Assembly (NCBI GenBank): GCA_035465695.1
Contig: DATIVR010000196.1
Location: 1 to 32,471 of the forward strand
From: DASUBN01 sp035465695
GTDB taxonomy: Bacteria; Pseudomonadota; Gammaproteobacteria; Natronospirales; REEB76
Direction of reading: 5' to 3'
Length of the DNA: 32,471 nt
Shown here: one piece after another, positions 6,758 to 13,835 of the stretch
How the letters are laid out: each line of letters opens with the position of its first letter
How positions within the stretch are numbered: the first letter of the stretch is position 1
Notes under the pieces: model-generated
The model's input: the letters and a program-made list of their open reading frames with translations, nothing else
What the model was told of the DNA's origin: nothing
Databases searched by the model: none
Program-made: the position numbers and the translations under genes

Positions 6758-8209
6758 TTAGTTGCAGACCCGCGAGCCGGTGATGGGTTCGCAGTACTCA
6801 TGGGCGGGTAGCTGAGCGTTGGCAGAGTCATCGGAATTCACGCCGATGACCTTGATCTGCGCAGTGGCGCGCTTGTTGGCGCTCAAGGCGGAATTACCGT
6901 CTTTCAGCAGGGAACTCAAAGGTGCGCCACCGATGTGCACCGGTGCCGTCGCACTCAGACTGACCGCAGCATCGGGATGGCCCACCTTTGAAGCTGATGG
7001 CGGCACCGCGGGCGCTGTCACCGGTTCCTGCGGGAAAGCGGCGAAAGCCGGCAGTGCGTTTACGAACGACTGACCAGTCGCAGACGGCATATTCGGTTCC
7101 AGTCTGGTGGGCTCCAGCCGGGTGGCCGCGCGTGCCGGGGTGGAAATGCCGCCCAGCGCCTGAGGAAGTGCCAGGTTCGGCCGCCATGGCATCGGGAACG
7201 GCAGGTGCCGCGCCGAGACCATGGCCAGCATGCCGGAGAGACACAAGGCAGATGCCAACATCACACTGGTGATACGTGGGGCCGCAGCATTGTGTGGCCT
7301 GATGAGACGTTCGATACGCATGGCGAGATCGCCGCCCGTGACTCCCATGGCAGGAGTCATCTCGCTCCGGCGCAATGCAGCGAGATCCGTGAGCGCATGT
7401 GCATAGTGCAGTGCATCGCCGCAGGCACGCACCGCACAGTCGTCGCAACATAGCTCACGTTCACGGCGGGCATCGTGCGAGACCCAACGTACCACCGGGT
7501 GGTAGAAGAGCAGGGTCTCCACAGCCACCTGCAACAGGTTTACCAGGTAATCGTGTCGCCGGATGTGGGAGAGCTCGTGGGCCAACACCATCTCCAACTG
7601 CAGGGTGGTGAGGCCGCTCAGCGCCGCGGGCGGTAAGAGGATCACGGGCTTGAGCCAGCCCACCACGCAGGGCACTGCGACCCGCGCAGTCACCATGAGT
7701 CTCACCTGCATCCGCACGCCGATCTGGACGGCGAGACGCAGCACCGTGTCCTGCCAACCGGCGGGCGCCTCATGGGAAGGCCGGCGCACCAAGGTGCTGG
7801 CTCGGCGCCAGCCTACGAAGGCCTTGAAACCGAGCAATGCGACGCCGATGCTCCACACCGGTACCGTCCAGGGCACCAGCGGATGCAGCAGCGTGCTCAG
7901 GGAATCCAGCGGAGAAGCTGAAGCCGGTGCAAGTGCCACATCGGCGCCTCCGGCCGCTATGCCGACGATGGGCTGGATGGAGACCGGAGTGCCCAGAAGA
8001 TAGATGAAGGTGACCACCGGCAGCAGCGCCAAGGCGGCAAGCGTGGTCAGACTCAGCAGGTAGCGAGACTGAGGTGAAGCTTCCTTCATCACGTAACGCA
8101 GGCAACCATAGATCGCCCCCGTCAGTGCGCCCTGCCAGAGGAAATGCACCAACGTCCAGCCGAGATGGTAGGCCAGAGGGCTGTGGTGGAGAGCCTCGAG
8201 CGCGCTCAT
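6758..8209 (-). CDS. BlaR1/MecR1-like M56 family membrane metallopeptidase
   Basis: This 483-residue protein has N-terminal transmembrane segments (about 15-40, 48-73, 115-133) and the gluzincin motif HELSH at 211-215. Downstream 'ARRERELCCDDCAV' (247-260) should hold the third zinc ligand. A further hydrophobic segment lies near 312-331. In BlaR1/MecR1 this protease senses an outside signal and triggers removal of the BlaI/MecI repressor. Here the C-terminal part (about 335-483) is not a penicillin-binding domain. It is Pro/Ala-rich, contains a small TRLEP duplication near 364-372, and ends with a Cys-containing motif (Cys473-Cys482) like that of the lipoprotein at 8780-9082. The ATG overlaps the blaI stop by 4 bp, so the two are translationally coupled. 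The signal is unknown; a beta-lactam role is not supported. Confidence 0.88.
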   Translation of the reverse strand: MSALEALHHSPLAYHLGWTLVHFLWQGALTGAIYGCLRYVMKEASPQSRYLLSLTTLAALALLPVVTFIYLLGTPVSIQPIVGIAAGGADVALAPASASPLDSLSTLLHPLVPWTVPVWSIGVALLGFKAFVGWRRASTLVRRPSHEAPAGWQDTVLRLAVQIGVRMQVRLMVTARVAVPCVVGWLKPVILLPPAALSGLTTLQLEMVLAHELSHIRRHDYLVNLLQVAVETLLFYHPVVRWVSHDARRERELCCDDCAVRACGDALHYAHALTDLAALRRSEMTPAMGVTGGDLAMRIERLIRPHNAAAPRITSVMLASALCLSGMLAMVSARHLPFPMPWRPNLALPQALGGISTPARAATRLEPTRLEPNMPSATGQSFVNALPAFAAFPQEPVTAPAVPPSASKVGHPDAAVSLSATAPVHIGGAPLSSLLKDGNSALSANKRATAQIKVIGVNSDDSANAQLPAHEYCEPITGSRVCN

Positions 8210-8613
8210 TTGTTCTGTTCCTCGAGCTCATTCAAGCGGGCTCGGATCATGGCCAACTCCTCGGCGCTGGCGGGCTTCCCGGAACCCAAGGCCTGCATCA
8301 CCAGTTCAGCCGCGGAATCCTCGAACACACGATGCAGGAGTTTGCCCAGGAAGCGCTTCTGTGCCTTGCGTTGAGTGAGGACGGCGGCATACACGTGGGC
8401 GCGCTCGGAGGCATCGCGCCGCACCAGGCCCTTCTGATGCATGATCTGCAGGGTGGTGAGCACGGTGGTATAGGCCACCGGGTTATCCTGCGCCAGGATC
8501 TCATGGACTTGGCGCACCGTGCTGTCACCTTGCTGCCACAGGACGCGCAGGACCTCGAGTTCAGCCTCGGTGGGCTCTGGCGTCTGGGTTTGGGCGGGTC
8601 GGCGAGGTGACAT
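8206..8613 (-). CDS. BlaI/MecI/CopY family transcriptional repressor
   Basis: This 135-residue protein has a winged-helix domain at about 14-85, starting 'PTEAELEVLRVLWQQGDSTVRQV' and including 'VAYTTVLTTLQIMHQKGLV', the classic BlaI/MecI DNA-binding pattern. A C-terminal dimerisation region is rich in Leu and Glu. Such repressors bind short palindromes as dimers and are released when the partner M56 protease cleaves them. The gene is the first of a two-gene operon with the M56 peptidase, with a 4-bp overlap. Two matching palindromes, TACTA-N6-TAGTA at 8668 and 8718, lie upstream, so autoregulation and control of the divergent lipoprotein gene are likely. Confidence 0.92.
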   Translation of the reverse strand: MSPRRPAQTQTPEPTEAELEVLRVLWQQGDSTVRQVHEILAQDNPVAYTTVLTTLQIMHQKGLVRRDASERAHVYAAVLTQRKAQKRFLGKLLHRVFEDSAAELVMQALGSGKPASAEELAMIRARLNELEEQNK

Positions 8614-8654
8614 GTCGTGAGGTCCTATTCGAGAACGGGCAGCGGCTCTGATGC

Positions 8655-8660
8655 AGTATA
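8655..8660 (-). promoter_or_regulatory. Candidate -10 box of the blaI-M56 operon
   Basis: On the minus strand these bases read TATACT, 41 bp upstream of the blaI ATG. The position where a -35 would lie (about 8678-8683) falls inside operator 1, so a repressor bound there would block this promoter. The -35 itself is poor. Confidence 0.45.
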
Positions 8661-8667
8661 GATCAAC

Positions 8668-8683
8668 TACTAGGACCCTAGTA
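8668..8683. promoter_or_regulatory. Putative BlaI operator 1
   Basis: A 16-bp perfect palindrome outside a 2-bp centre, of form TACTA-GGACCC-TAGTA. It has the TACT/AGTA half-sites usual for BlaI/MecI-type operators. It overlaps the predicted -35 region of the blaI promoter and lies just upstream of the lipoprotein -35. Confidence 0.75.
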
Positions 8684-8690
8684 CACCCCC

Positions 8691-8718
8691 TTGTAAAACC
8701 TCCAAGAGAGGTTAAAAT
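8691..8718 (+). promoter_or_regulatory. Promoter of the small lipoprotein gene
   Basis: -35 TTGTAA (8691-8696) and -10 TAAAAT (8713-8718) are separated by 16 bp. The -10 abuts operator 2, so a bound BlaI dimer would cover the -10 edge and the transcription start region. Confidence 0.65.
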
Positions 8719-8733
8719 ACTATTTACTTAGTA
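8718..8733. promoter_or_regulatory. Putative BlaI operator 2
   Basis: TACTA-TTTACT-TAGTA has the same 5-6-5 architecture as operator 1 and starts exactly 50 bp from it, close to five helical turns. It overlaps the last base of the lipoprotein -10 and the predicted start of transcription. Confidence 0.75.
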
Positions 8734-8779
8734 GATCATCCACGGGCGTAAGCCCCGCAAAAGCCTGGAGAAACTGCCC

Positions 8780-9082
8780 ATGACGAAGCTGACCCTTGCC
8801 TGTGGCCTGGCACTGTCCCTGAGCCTCATGGCCTGCGCCTCCACCTCGAATCCCACGTCCGCGGCCCCGGCTGCCGGCACGTCTGCGGCTACCGCTCAGG
8901 CCTCCACCAAGCCCAAGCTCGTGTGCGAGGAGACCAAACCCTTGGGTTCGAACCTGCCGCAGCGCATCTGCATGACTCCAGAGGAAGCGGCTCAGCGCCA
9001 GAGGGCCGCCCAGGATCGCATGCGCCAGCTGCAGAACCAGTCTGCTGAGGGTCCGGGGATGGGCAGCAGTAGCGGCGGCTGA
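8780..9082 (+). CDS. Small lipoprotein, probably BlaI-regulated
   Basis: This 100-residue protein begins MTKLTLACGLALSLSLMAC, a lipoprotein signal peptide with lipidated Cys19; Met at the -2 position is unusual but tolerated. A Ser/Thr/Ala-rich tether (20-45) follows, then a motif Cys49-Glu...Gly56-Ser57...Arg62-Ile-Cys64. After that comes a Gln/Arg/Glu-rich helical stretch (65-87) and a Gly/Ser tail. No known domain was recognised. The Shine-Dalgarno GGAG is well placed before the ATG. It is divergent from blaI-M56, and its promoter abuts operator 2, so it is probably a target of the repressor. The motif recurs at the very end of the M56 protease. Function is unknown; an envelope-stress or ligand role is speculation. 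Confidence 0.8.
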   Translation: MTKLTLACGLALSLSLMACASTSNPTSAAPAAGTSAATAQASTKPKLVCEETKPLGSNLPQRICMTPEEAAQRQRAAQDRMRQLQNQSAEGPGMGSSSGG

Positions 9083-9110
9083 GCCGCCTTCGATGTGATG
9101 TCTTGAGAGA

Positions 9111-9142
9111 GGGGCCGGTTACAATACCGGCCCCGGTTTTTT
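9111..9142 (+). terminator. Intrinsic terminator of the lipoprotein gene
   Basis: A perfect 9-bp stem (9111-9119 with 9126-9134) has a TACAAT loop (9120-9125), followed by GG and six T residues (9137-9142). It lies 29 bp after the lipoprotein stop and 16 bp before the hutU start. The loop sequence also matches a -10 box. Confidence 0.85.
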
Positions 9143-9158
9143 GTGCGCAGGATCCCCC

Positions 9159-10826
9159 GTGTCCACCCGTTTCCGCGATGTCGAACTCCATGCTCCCACC
9201 GGTCCGAAGCTGAGCTGCAAGGGCTGGCAGCAGGAAGCTGCCCTGCGCATGCTGCAAAACAACCTGGACCCTGTCGTCGCAGAGAACCCCAAGGAACTGG
9301 TGGTCTATGGCGGTATCGGCCGCGCGGCCCGTGATTGGGAAAGCTTCGACGCCATCGTGGCCACCCTGAAACGCCTGGAAGACGACGAGACCCTGCTGAT
9401 CCAGTCCGGCCGTCCGGTGGGAGTATTCAAGACCCACCTCGGGGCGCCGCGCGTGCTGCTGGCCAATTCCAACCTGGTGGGCAAGTGGGCCGATTGGGAC
9501 CACTTCTTCGAGCTCGATAAGAAAGGCCTGATGATGTACGGCCAGATGACGGCGGGCTCATGGATCTACATCGGCTCACAAGGCATCGTCCAGGGCACCT
9601 ACGAGACATTCGCGGAGGCGGTGCGCCAACACTACGAGGGGCAAGCCAAGGGCAAGTGGCTGCTCACCGGCGGCTTGGGAGGCATGGGAGGAGCGCAGCC
9701 GTTGGCGGCCGTGTTCGCCGGCCTGAACTGCCTCGCTGTGGAAGTGGATGAATCGCGCATCGACAAGCGCCTTGCCACCGGATATGTCGATCACAAGGCA
9801 ACCAACCTCCATGATGCCATCGCATATCTGAAGGAGGCGGCGGCAAAAGGCGAACCGAAGTCCGTGGGTCTGTTGGGAAATGCAGCGGACGTCTTCGAGG
9901 AGATACTGAAGGGCGACTACCTGCCGCACCTGGTGACGGACCAGACCTCCGCGCACGACCCGTTGAATGGGTACATCCCCGTGGGCTATTCCCTTGCCCA
10001 GGCAGCGGAGTTGCGCAAGGCCGACCCGAAGAGATACGTGGAACTCGCCAAGCATTCCATGGCCAAGCAAGTGCGGGCCATGTTGGCTCTGCAGGCCAAG
10101 GGCATCCCCACCTTCGACTATGGCAACAACATCCGCGCCATGGCGCAGGATGCGGGTGTCAGCAATGCCTTCGATTTCAAGGGCTTCGTGCCTCTCTATA
10201 TCAGGCCGCTGTTCTGTGAGGGCATGGGGCCATTCCGTTGGGCCGCACTCTCCGGCGATCCAGAGGACATCTATAAGACGGATGCCAAGGCCCGGGAGCT
10301 GTTCCCTGACAAGAAGCATCTGCATCGTTGGCTGGACATGGCCCGGGCTCGCATCAAGTTCCAAGGCCTGCCCGCACGCATCTGCTGGCTCGGTTACAAG
10401 GAGCGCCACAAGCTTGGGCTGGCATTCAACGAGATGGTGAAGAAGGGCGAGCTCAAAGCACCCATCGTGATCGGCCGTGATCACCTGGATTCCGGTTCCG
10501 TGGCGTCGCCTAACCGCGAGACCGAAGGCATGCGCGACGGCTCCGATGCGGTGGCCGATTGGCCGATCTTGAATGCACTGCTCAACACCGCGAGCGGCGC
10601 CTCCTGGGTGAGTTTCCACCACGGCGGCGGTGTAGGCATGGGCTACTCGCTGCACGCCGGCGTGGTGATCGTAGCGGATGGCAGTGAACGTGCGGCCCAG
10701 GCCTTGTCGCGAGTGTTGGTGAACGATCCCGGCACCGGGGTCATGCGTCACGCCGACGCGGGCTACGAGAAGGCCATTCAGGTGGCCCGCGAACGCGGTC
10801 TCGACTTGCCCATGTTCAAGAGCTGA
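9159..10826 (+). CDS. hutU: Urocanate hydratase HutU
   Basis: Second enzyme of histidine breakdown, converting urocanate to imidazolone-propionate with tightly bound NAD+. The 555 residues are the usual length. Family landmarks include 'GGIGRAARDW' near the N-terminus, the glycine-rich nucleotide-binding 'TGGLGGMGGAQPLA', 'CEGMGPFRW', and 'SFHHGGGVGMGYSLHAG' near the end. The open frame reaches back to a TTG at 9141, but that lies in the T-run of the preceding terminator. The GTG at 9159 has an AGGA six bases upstream and gives the family N-terminus (STRFRDVELHAPTG), so it is chosen. pxpA follows after 12 bp. It is separated from the other hut genes, which lie at 16015-20901. Confidence 0.95.
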   Translation: MSTRFRDVELHAPTGPKLSCKGWQQEAALRMLQNNLDPVVAENPKELVVYGGIGRAARDWESFDAIVATLKRLEDDETLLIQSGRPVGVFKTHLGAPRVLLANSNLVGKWADWDHFFELDKKGLMMYGQMTAGSWIYIGSQGIVQGTYETFAEAVRQHYEGQAKGKWLLTGGLGGMGGAQPLAAVFAGLNCLAVEVDESRIDKRLATGYVDHKATNLHDAIAYLKEAAAKGEPKSVGLLGNAADVFEEILKGDYLPHLVTDQTSAHDPLNGYIPVGYSLAQAAELRKADPKRYVELAKHSMAKQVRAMLALQAKGIPTFDYGNNIRAMAQDAGVSNAFDFKGFVPLYIRPLFCEGMGPFRWAALSGDPEDIYKTDAKARELFPDKKHLHRWLDMARARIKFQGLPARICWLGYKERHKLGLAFNEMVKKGELKAPIVIGRDHLDSGSVASPNRETEGMRDGSDAVADWPILNALLNTASGASWVSFHHGGGVGMGYSLHAGVVIVADGSERAAQALSRVLVNDPGTGVMRHADAGYEKAIQVARERGLDLPMFKS

Positions 10827-10838
10827 CTCGGTCCACCC

Positions 10839-11579
10839 GTGCGCATCGACCTCAATGCGGACGTGGGCGAGGAGTGCGGTGACGACGCAGCGCTGATCCC
10901 GCTGCTTACCAGCGCCAACGTGTGCTGCGGAGCCCACGCTGGTGGAGATGACGTCATGCGGCGTACCGTCGATCTTTGCCTCCGGCACTCGGTGAGCGTC
11001 GGCGCCCATTTCTCCTATCCTGACCGCACGCACTTCGGCCGCCGCGAACTGGAACTCGCTCCTGAAGAACTGCACCAGAGCATCTTGCGACAGCTGGATG
11101 CACTGGACGGTATCGTCTGTGCCGCAGGCGCTTCGCTGCGCTATTTCAAGGCGCACGGCGCTCTCTATAACCGGATGGCATCGGATGTCGCGGTCGCCGA
11201 TACGGTGCTCGGTGCTCTGCGGGAATTCGATGCCTCACTGCCGTTCCTGACGCTGCCGGAGAGCGCTGCGATGCAGCGTGCCGGGGCCCTGGGCATGACG
11301 GCGATCGGCGAGGCATTCGCCGACCGCGGTTATTCGGATAATGGCCGCCTGCAACCGCGCGGCGAGACGGACGCGCTGATGACGGACCCAGCCGCAGTCG
11401 CCTCCCGCGCCTTGGCCTGGATCAGGACCGGGATGATGCAGAGTGTCACTGGCAAGTTGTTCGGACTCAGGGCGCGTTCGCTGTGTGTACACGGTGATAC
11501 ACCGGGAGCGGTCGCCTTGGCTTCGGCATTGCGCAAGGTCTTGTTGCAGGCCGGCGTGGAACTCCAAGCTTTCGCATGA
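10839..11579 (+). CDS. pxpA: 5-oxoprolinase subunit PxpA (LamB/YcsF family)
   Basis: This 246-residue subunit belongs to the prokaryotic ATP-dependent 5-oxoprolinase that opens pyroglutamate to glutamate together with PxpB and PxpC. The LamB/YcsF signature is clear: 'RIDLNADVGEECGDDAALIP' at the N-terminus, 'SANVCCGAHAGGD', 'KAHGALYN' and 'EAFADRGY'. The GTG start at 10839 yields the expected N-terminus. It is 12 bp after hutU, and its stop overlaps the pxpB start by 4 bp. The placement after hutU suggests co-transcription; both routes feed glutamate. Confidence 0.92.
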   Translation: MRIDLNADVGEECGDDAALIPLLTSANVCCGAHAGGDDVMRRTVDLCLRHSVSVGAHFSYPDRTHFGRRELELAPEELHQSILRQLDALDGIVCAAGASLRYFKAHGALYNRMASDVAVADTVLGALREFDASLPFLTLPESAAMQRAGALGMTAIGEAFADRGYSDNGRLQPRGETDALMTDPAAVASRALAWIRTGMMQSVTGKLFGLRARSLCVHGDTPGAVALASALRKVLLQAGVELQAFA

Positions 11580-12184
11580 ACCTGCATCCCATGGGTGAAG
11601 CTGCGTTGCTCGTGGACACCGCGAGTCCAGCCCATGCACAAGCGCTGCGACATGCCTTGCTGGCATCGGCGATGCCCGGCCTGCGCGAACTGGTGCCGGG
11701 GCAGGCCTCACTGCTGATCGTGATCGATCCTGCGGCGCTGGGCCTGGATGAACTCGCGCAGCGGGTGACGACCCTCACCGCCGAGGCGCGGGCTGCCGCG
11801 CCGCGTCATCACGAATTCATCACCCAATACTCCGGCGAAGACCTCACCGCTGTGGCCAGGCTCTCGGGCATGGAGCCGGTGGAGGTGGTGCGCCGGCACG
11901 CCGCCACCAGCTACGAAGTCGCATTCCTTGGGTTCGCGCCCGGTTTCGCCTATCTCACGGGACTCGATCCGGCATTGCGGCTGCCACGCAGGGCAGAGCC
12001 GCGCACCCGGGTGCCGGCAGGAAGCGTGGCCATCGCTGACGAATTCACGGGCATCTATCCCCAGGCATCTCCCGGCGGCTGGCACATATTGGGCGGTTGC
12101 GATGTCCGGTTGTTCGACACGTCGCTCACGCAGCCGGCATTGCTGTCGCCGGGCGATCAGGTCCGATTCACGGTGGCGCGGTGA
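11576..12184 (+). CDS. pxpB: 5-oxoprolinase subunit PxpB (KipI-like)
   Basis: This 202-residue carboxyltransferase-domain subunit 1 of the 5-oxoprolinase complex is homologous to Bacillus KipI. Family motifs seen are 'YSGEDL', the 'VAFLGFAPGFAYLTGLDP' region, 'PRRAEPRTRVPAGSVAIA', and 'GIYPQASPGGWHILG' near the C-terminus. The start ATG overlaps the pxpA stop (ATGA), and its stop overlaps the pxpC GTG (GTGA), so the three subunits are translationally coupled. This suits an obligate complex made in fixed ratio. Confidence 0.93.
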   Translation: MNLHPMGEAALLVDTASPAHAQALRHALLASAMPGLRELVPGQASLLIVIDPAALGLDELAQRVTTLTAEARAAAPRHHEFITQYSGEDLTAVARLSGMEPVEVVRRHAATSYEVAFLGFAPGFAYLTGLDPALRLPRRAEPRTRVPAGSVAIADEFTGIYPQASPGGWHILGGCDVRLFDTSLTQPALLSPGDQVRFTVAR

Positions 12185-13206
12185 TCAAGGTGCTCCAGCC
12201 AGGACGTCTAACCACTATCCAGGATCTTGGACGCAACGGCTATGCGCATATGGGCGTGCCTGCTTCCGGAGCCGTGGATATCTTCGACTTGCGCGTGGCC
12301 AACCGGCTCGTAGGCAATCCGGACGGTGAGGCCGCGCTGGAGATCACCGCAGAAGGACCCGTGCTGCGTTTCACCGAAGCTGCACATGTGGCACTCACCG
12401 GTGGCAAGCTGGAAGCACTGTTGGATGGCGAACCCGTTCCCATGTATCAGACGTTGGCGGTGAAAGCCGGCGGTGAATTGGCGTGCGGGCGGGTAATGCA
12501 GGGCTGGCGTTGTTACCTTGCAGTGGCAGGCGGCATCGCCGCCGATCCCGTGTTGGGGAGTCGCTCGCGGGATACGCTCTCGATGTTGGGGCCGGAACCG
12601 CTGGCCGCCGGTATCACGCTGCCACTCGGTCATGCGCCTCAACCTGCCCCTTCTTTCTATCTGCGCTCGCCGCCGCAGTATGCCGCGATGCCGCCCTTGA
12701 GGGTGATGGCCGGGCCCCAGCAGGATTGGTTCACGCCGGAGGCGCTGTTAAACCTGCGTCGTGACGCCTACAAGGTGCAACCGCAGAGCGACCGGGTCGG
12801 CGTGCGTTTCGATGGTGCGCCGCTGGAGCGCGGCCGTGGCCAGGAGTTGCCTTCCATGGGGATGGTGGCGGGAGCGATGCAGGTGCCCCCCTCGGGCAAA
12901 CCCATCGCACTGTTGATGGACCATGGCACCACCGGCGGTTATCCCGTGATCGCAGTGGTCATCTCCGCGGATCTGCCGTTGCTGGCGCAACTCGCGCCCG
13001 GTACAGCGGTGCGTTTCAGCGACGTAAGCCGTCAGCAGGCGCTCGCGGCGGCGCGGGAACAAGCGGCACGCCTGGTCCGCGATCTGGTGGCAGCGGACGC
13101 GGGATTGCTGGCAGCCCGCGCACTCATGAACTTGGCCGGAGGGTATGAGAGCCTTCGACAGGCGGCGATCTCGGACGGCAAACGGCGCATCCGCATCCGT
13201 AAATAG
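12181..13206 (+). CDS. pxpC: 5-oxoprolinase subunit PxpC (KipA-like)
   Basis: This 341-residue carboxyltransferase-domain subunit 2 of 5-oxoprolinase was historically annotated as biotin-dependent carboxyltransferase or urea amidolyase-related. The N-terminus 'IKVLQPGRLTTIQDLGRNGYAHMGVP..GA.D' and 'LGSRSRDTLSMLG' are diagnostic, with 'DHGTTGGYPVIAVV' further on. The open frame begins at 12097, but that extension lies inside pxpB. The GTG at 12181 overlaps the pxpB stop by 4 bp and gives the family N-terminus. It is the last gene of the hutU-pxpABC cluster; 29 bp separate it from the next gene. Confidence 0.92.
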   Translation: MIKVLQPGRLTTIQDLGRNGYAHMGVPASGAVDIFDLRVANRLVGNPDGEAALEITAEGPVLRFTEAAHVALTGGKLEALLDGEPVPMYQTLAVKAGGELACGRVMQGWRCYLAVAGGIAADPVLGSRSRDTLSMLGPEPLAAGITLPLGHAPQPAPSFYLRSPPQYAAMPPLRVMAGPQQDWFTPEALLNLRRDAYKVQPQSDRVGVRFDGAPLERGRGQELPSMGMVAGAMQVPPSGKPIALLMDHGTTGGYPVIAVVISADLPLLAQLAPGTAVRFSDVSRQQALAAAREQAARLVRDLVAADAGLLAARALMNLAGGYESLRQAAISDGKRRIRIRK

Positions 13207-13235
13207 GTCTCCCACCGCTTCTATATACTGACGAG

Positions 13236-13709
13236 ATGAAGGTCCGCGCTCTTCTCTGCGCTTGCGTGCTGCTGTACGTACTCCTCAGCGGTTGTGCCCC
13301 CTGGCCAACGCCGGATATGACGGCGCCCGGTATGACAGGACCGTCGACACCGCTTGACCGGGGACAGCGGGCAGTGTCGCTGGCGCAGGACCAGATTGGG
13401 GTGCCCTATGTCTACGGCGGCCGCACGCCACAGGGGTTCGATTGCAGTGGGTTGGTCTATTACGTGTATGGTCGGTTGGGCGTGAACCTGCCGCGCACCG
13501 CCGCGGCACAGTACGACCGTACCCAGCGGATCGCCGAAAAGGACCTGGAACCGGGCGATCTGGTGTTCTTCCTGCACGCCGACCATGTGGGCATCTATGT
13601 AGGCAACGGATGGTTCATCCATGCACCGGAGACCGGCAAGCCGGTGGAGGGTGCCTGGATGAACGTGGGCTACTGGCGCGATCACTATTTTGGGGCCGGC
13701 CGACCCTAA
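13236..13709 (+). CDS. NlpC/P60 family lipoprotein (cell-wall endopeptidase)
   Basis: This 157-residue protein has a lipoprotein signal (LLSG-Cys20), a short Pro/Thr-rich linker (21-42) and one NlpC/P60 domain (about 43-155). The catalytic residues are present: Cys70 in GFDCSGLV, His117 in DHVGIY, and His129 in FIHAPE. Such enzymes cut peptide cross-bridges in peptidoglycan, typically gamma-D-Glu-DAP bonds. The likely site is the inner face of the outer membrane. A TATACT-like -10 occurs just upstream (about 13224-13229). It is convergent with the DUF4382 gene at 13836. The active site is intact. Confidence 0.92.
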   Translation: MKVRALLCACVLLYVLLSGCAPWPTPDMTAPGMTGPSTPLDRGQRAVSLAQDQIGVPYVYGGRTPQGFDCSGLVYYVYGRLGVNLPRTAAAQYDRTQRIAEKDLEPGDLVFFLHADHVGIYVGNGWFIHAPETGKPVEGAWMNVGYWRDHYFGAGRP

Positions 13710-13835
13710 GCGACCGCGTCTCGCATAGCGGCTCTGCCTCCTCTGACTGCCAATATCTGCTCACGGTGCGCAGTGTCGCTCAGGGGTCCTCGGCATGGCC
13801 GCAGGAGCGCTGGTCACCATGTTGGCGGGTCTGCA

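Noticed and set aside
6758..8613. Beta-lactam resistance system (blaI-blaR1)
   Set aside because: No beta-lactamase is nearby and the M56 protein lacks the penicillin-binding sensor domain; only the repressor/protease pairing is shared.
9576..11156. 526-codon open frame on the minus strand
   Set aside because: Antisense to hutU and pxpA; His/Gln/Gly-rich composition with no recognised domain.
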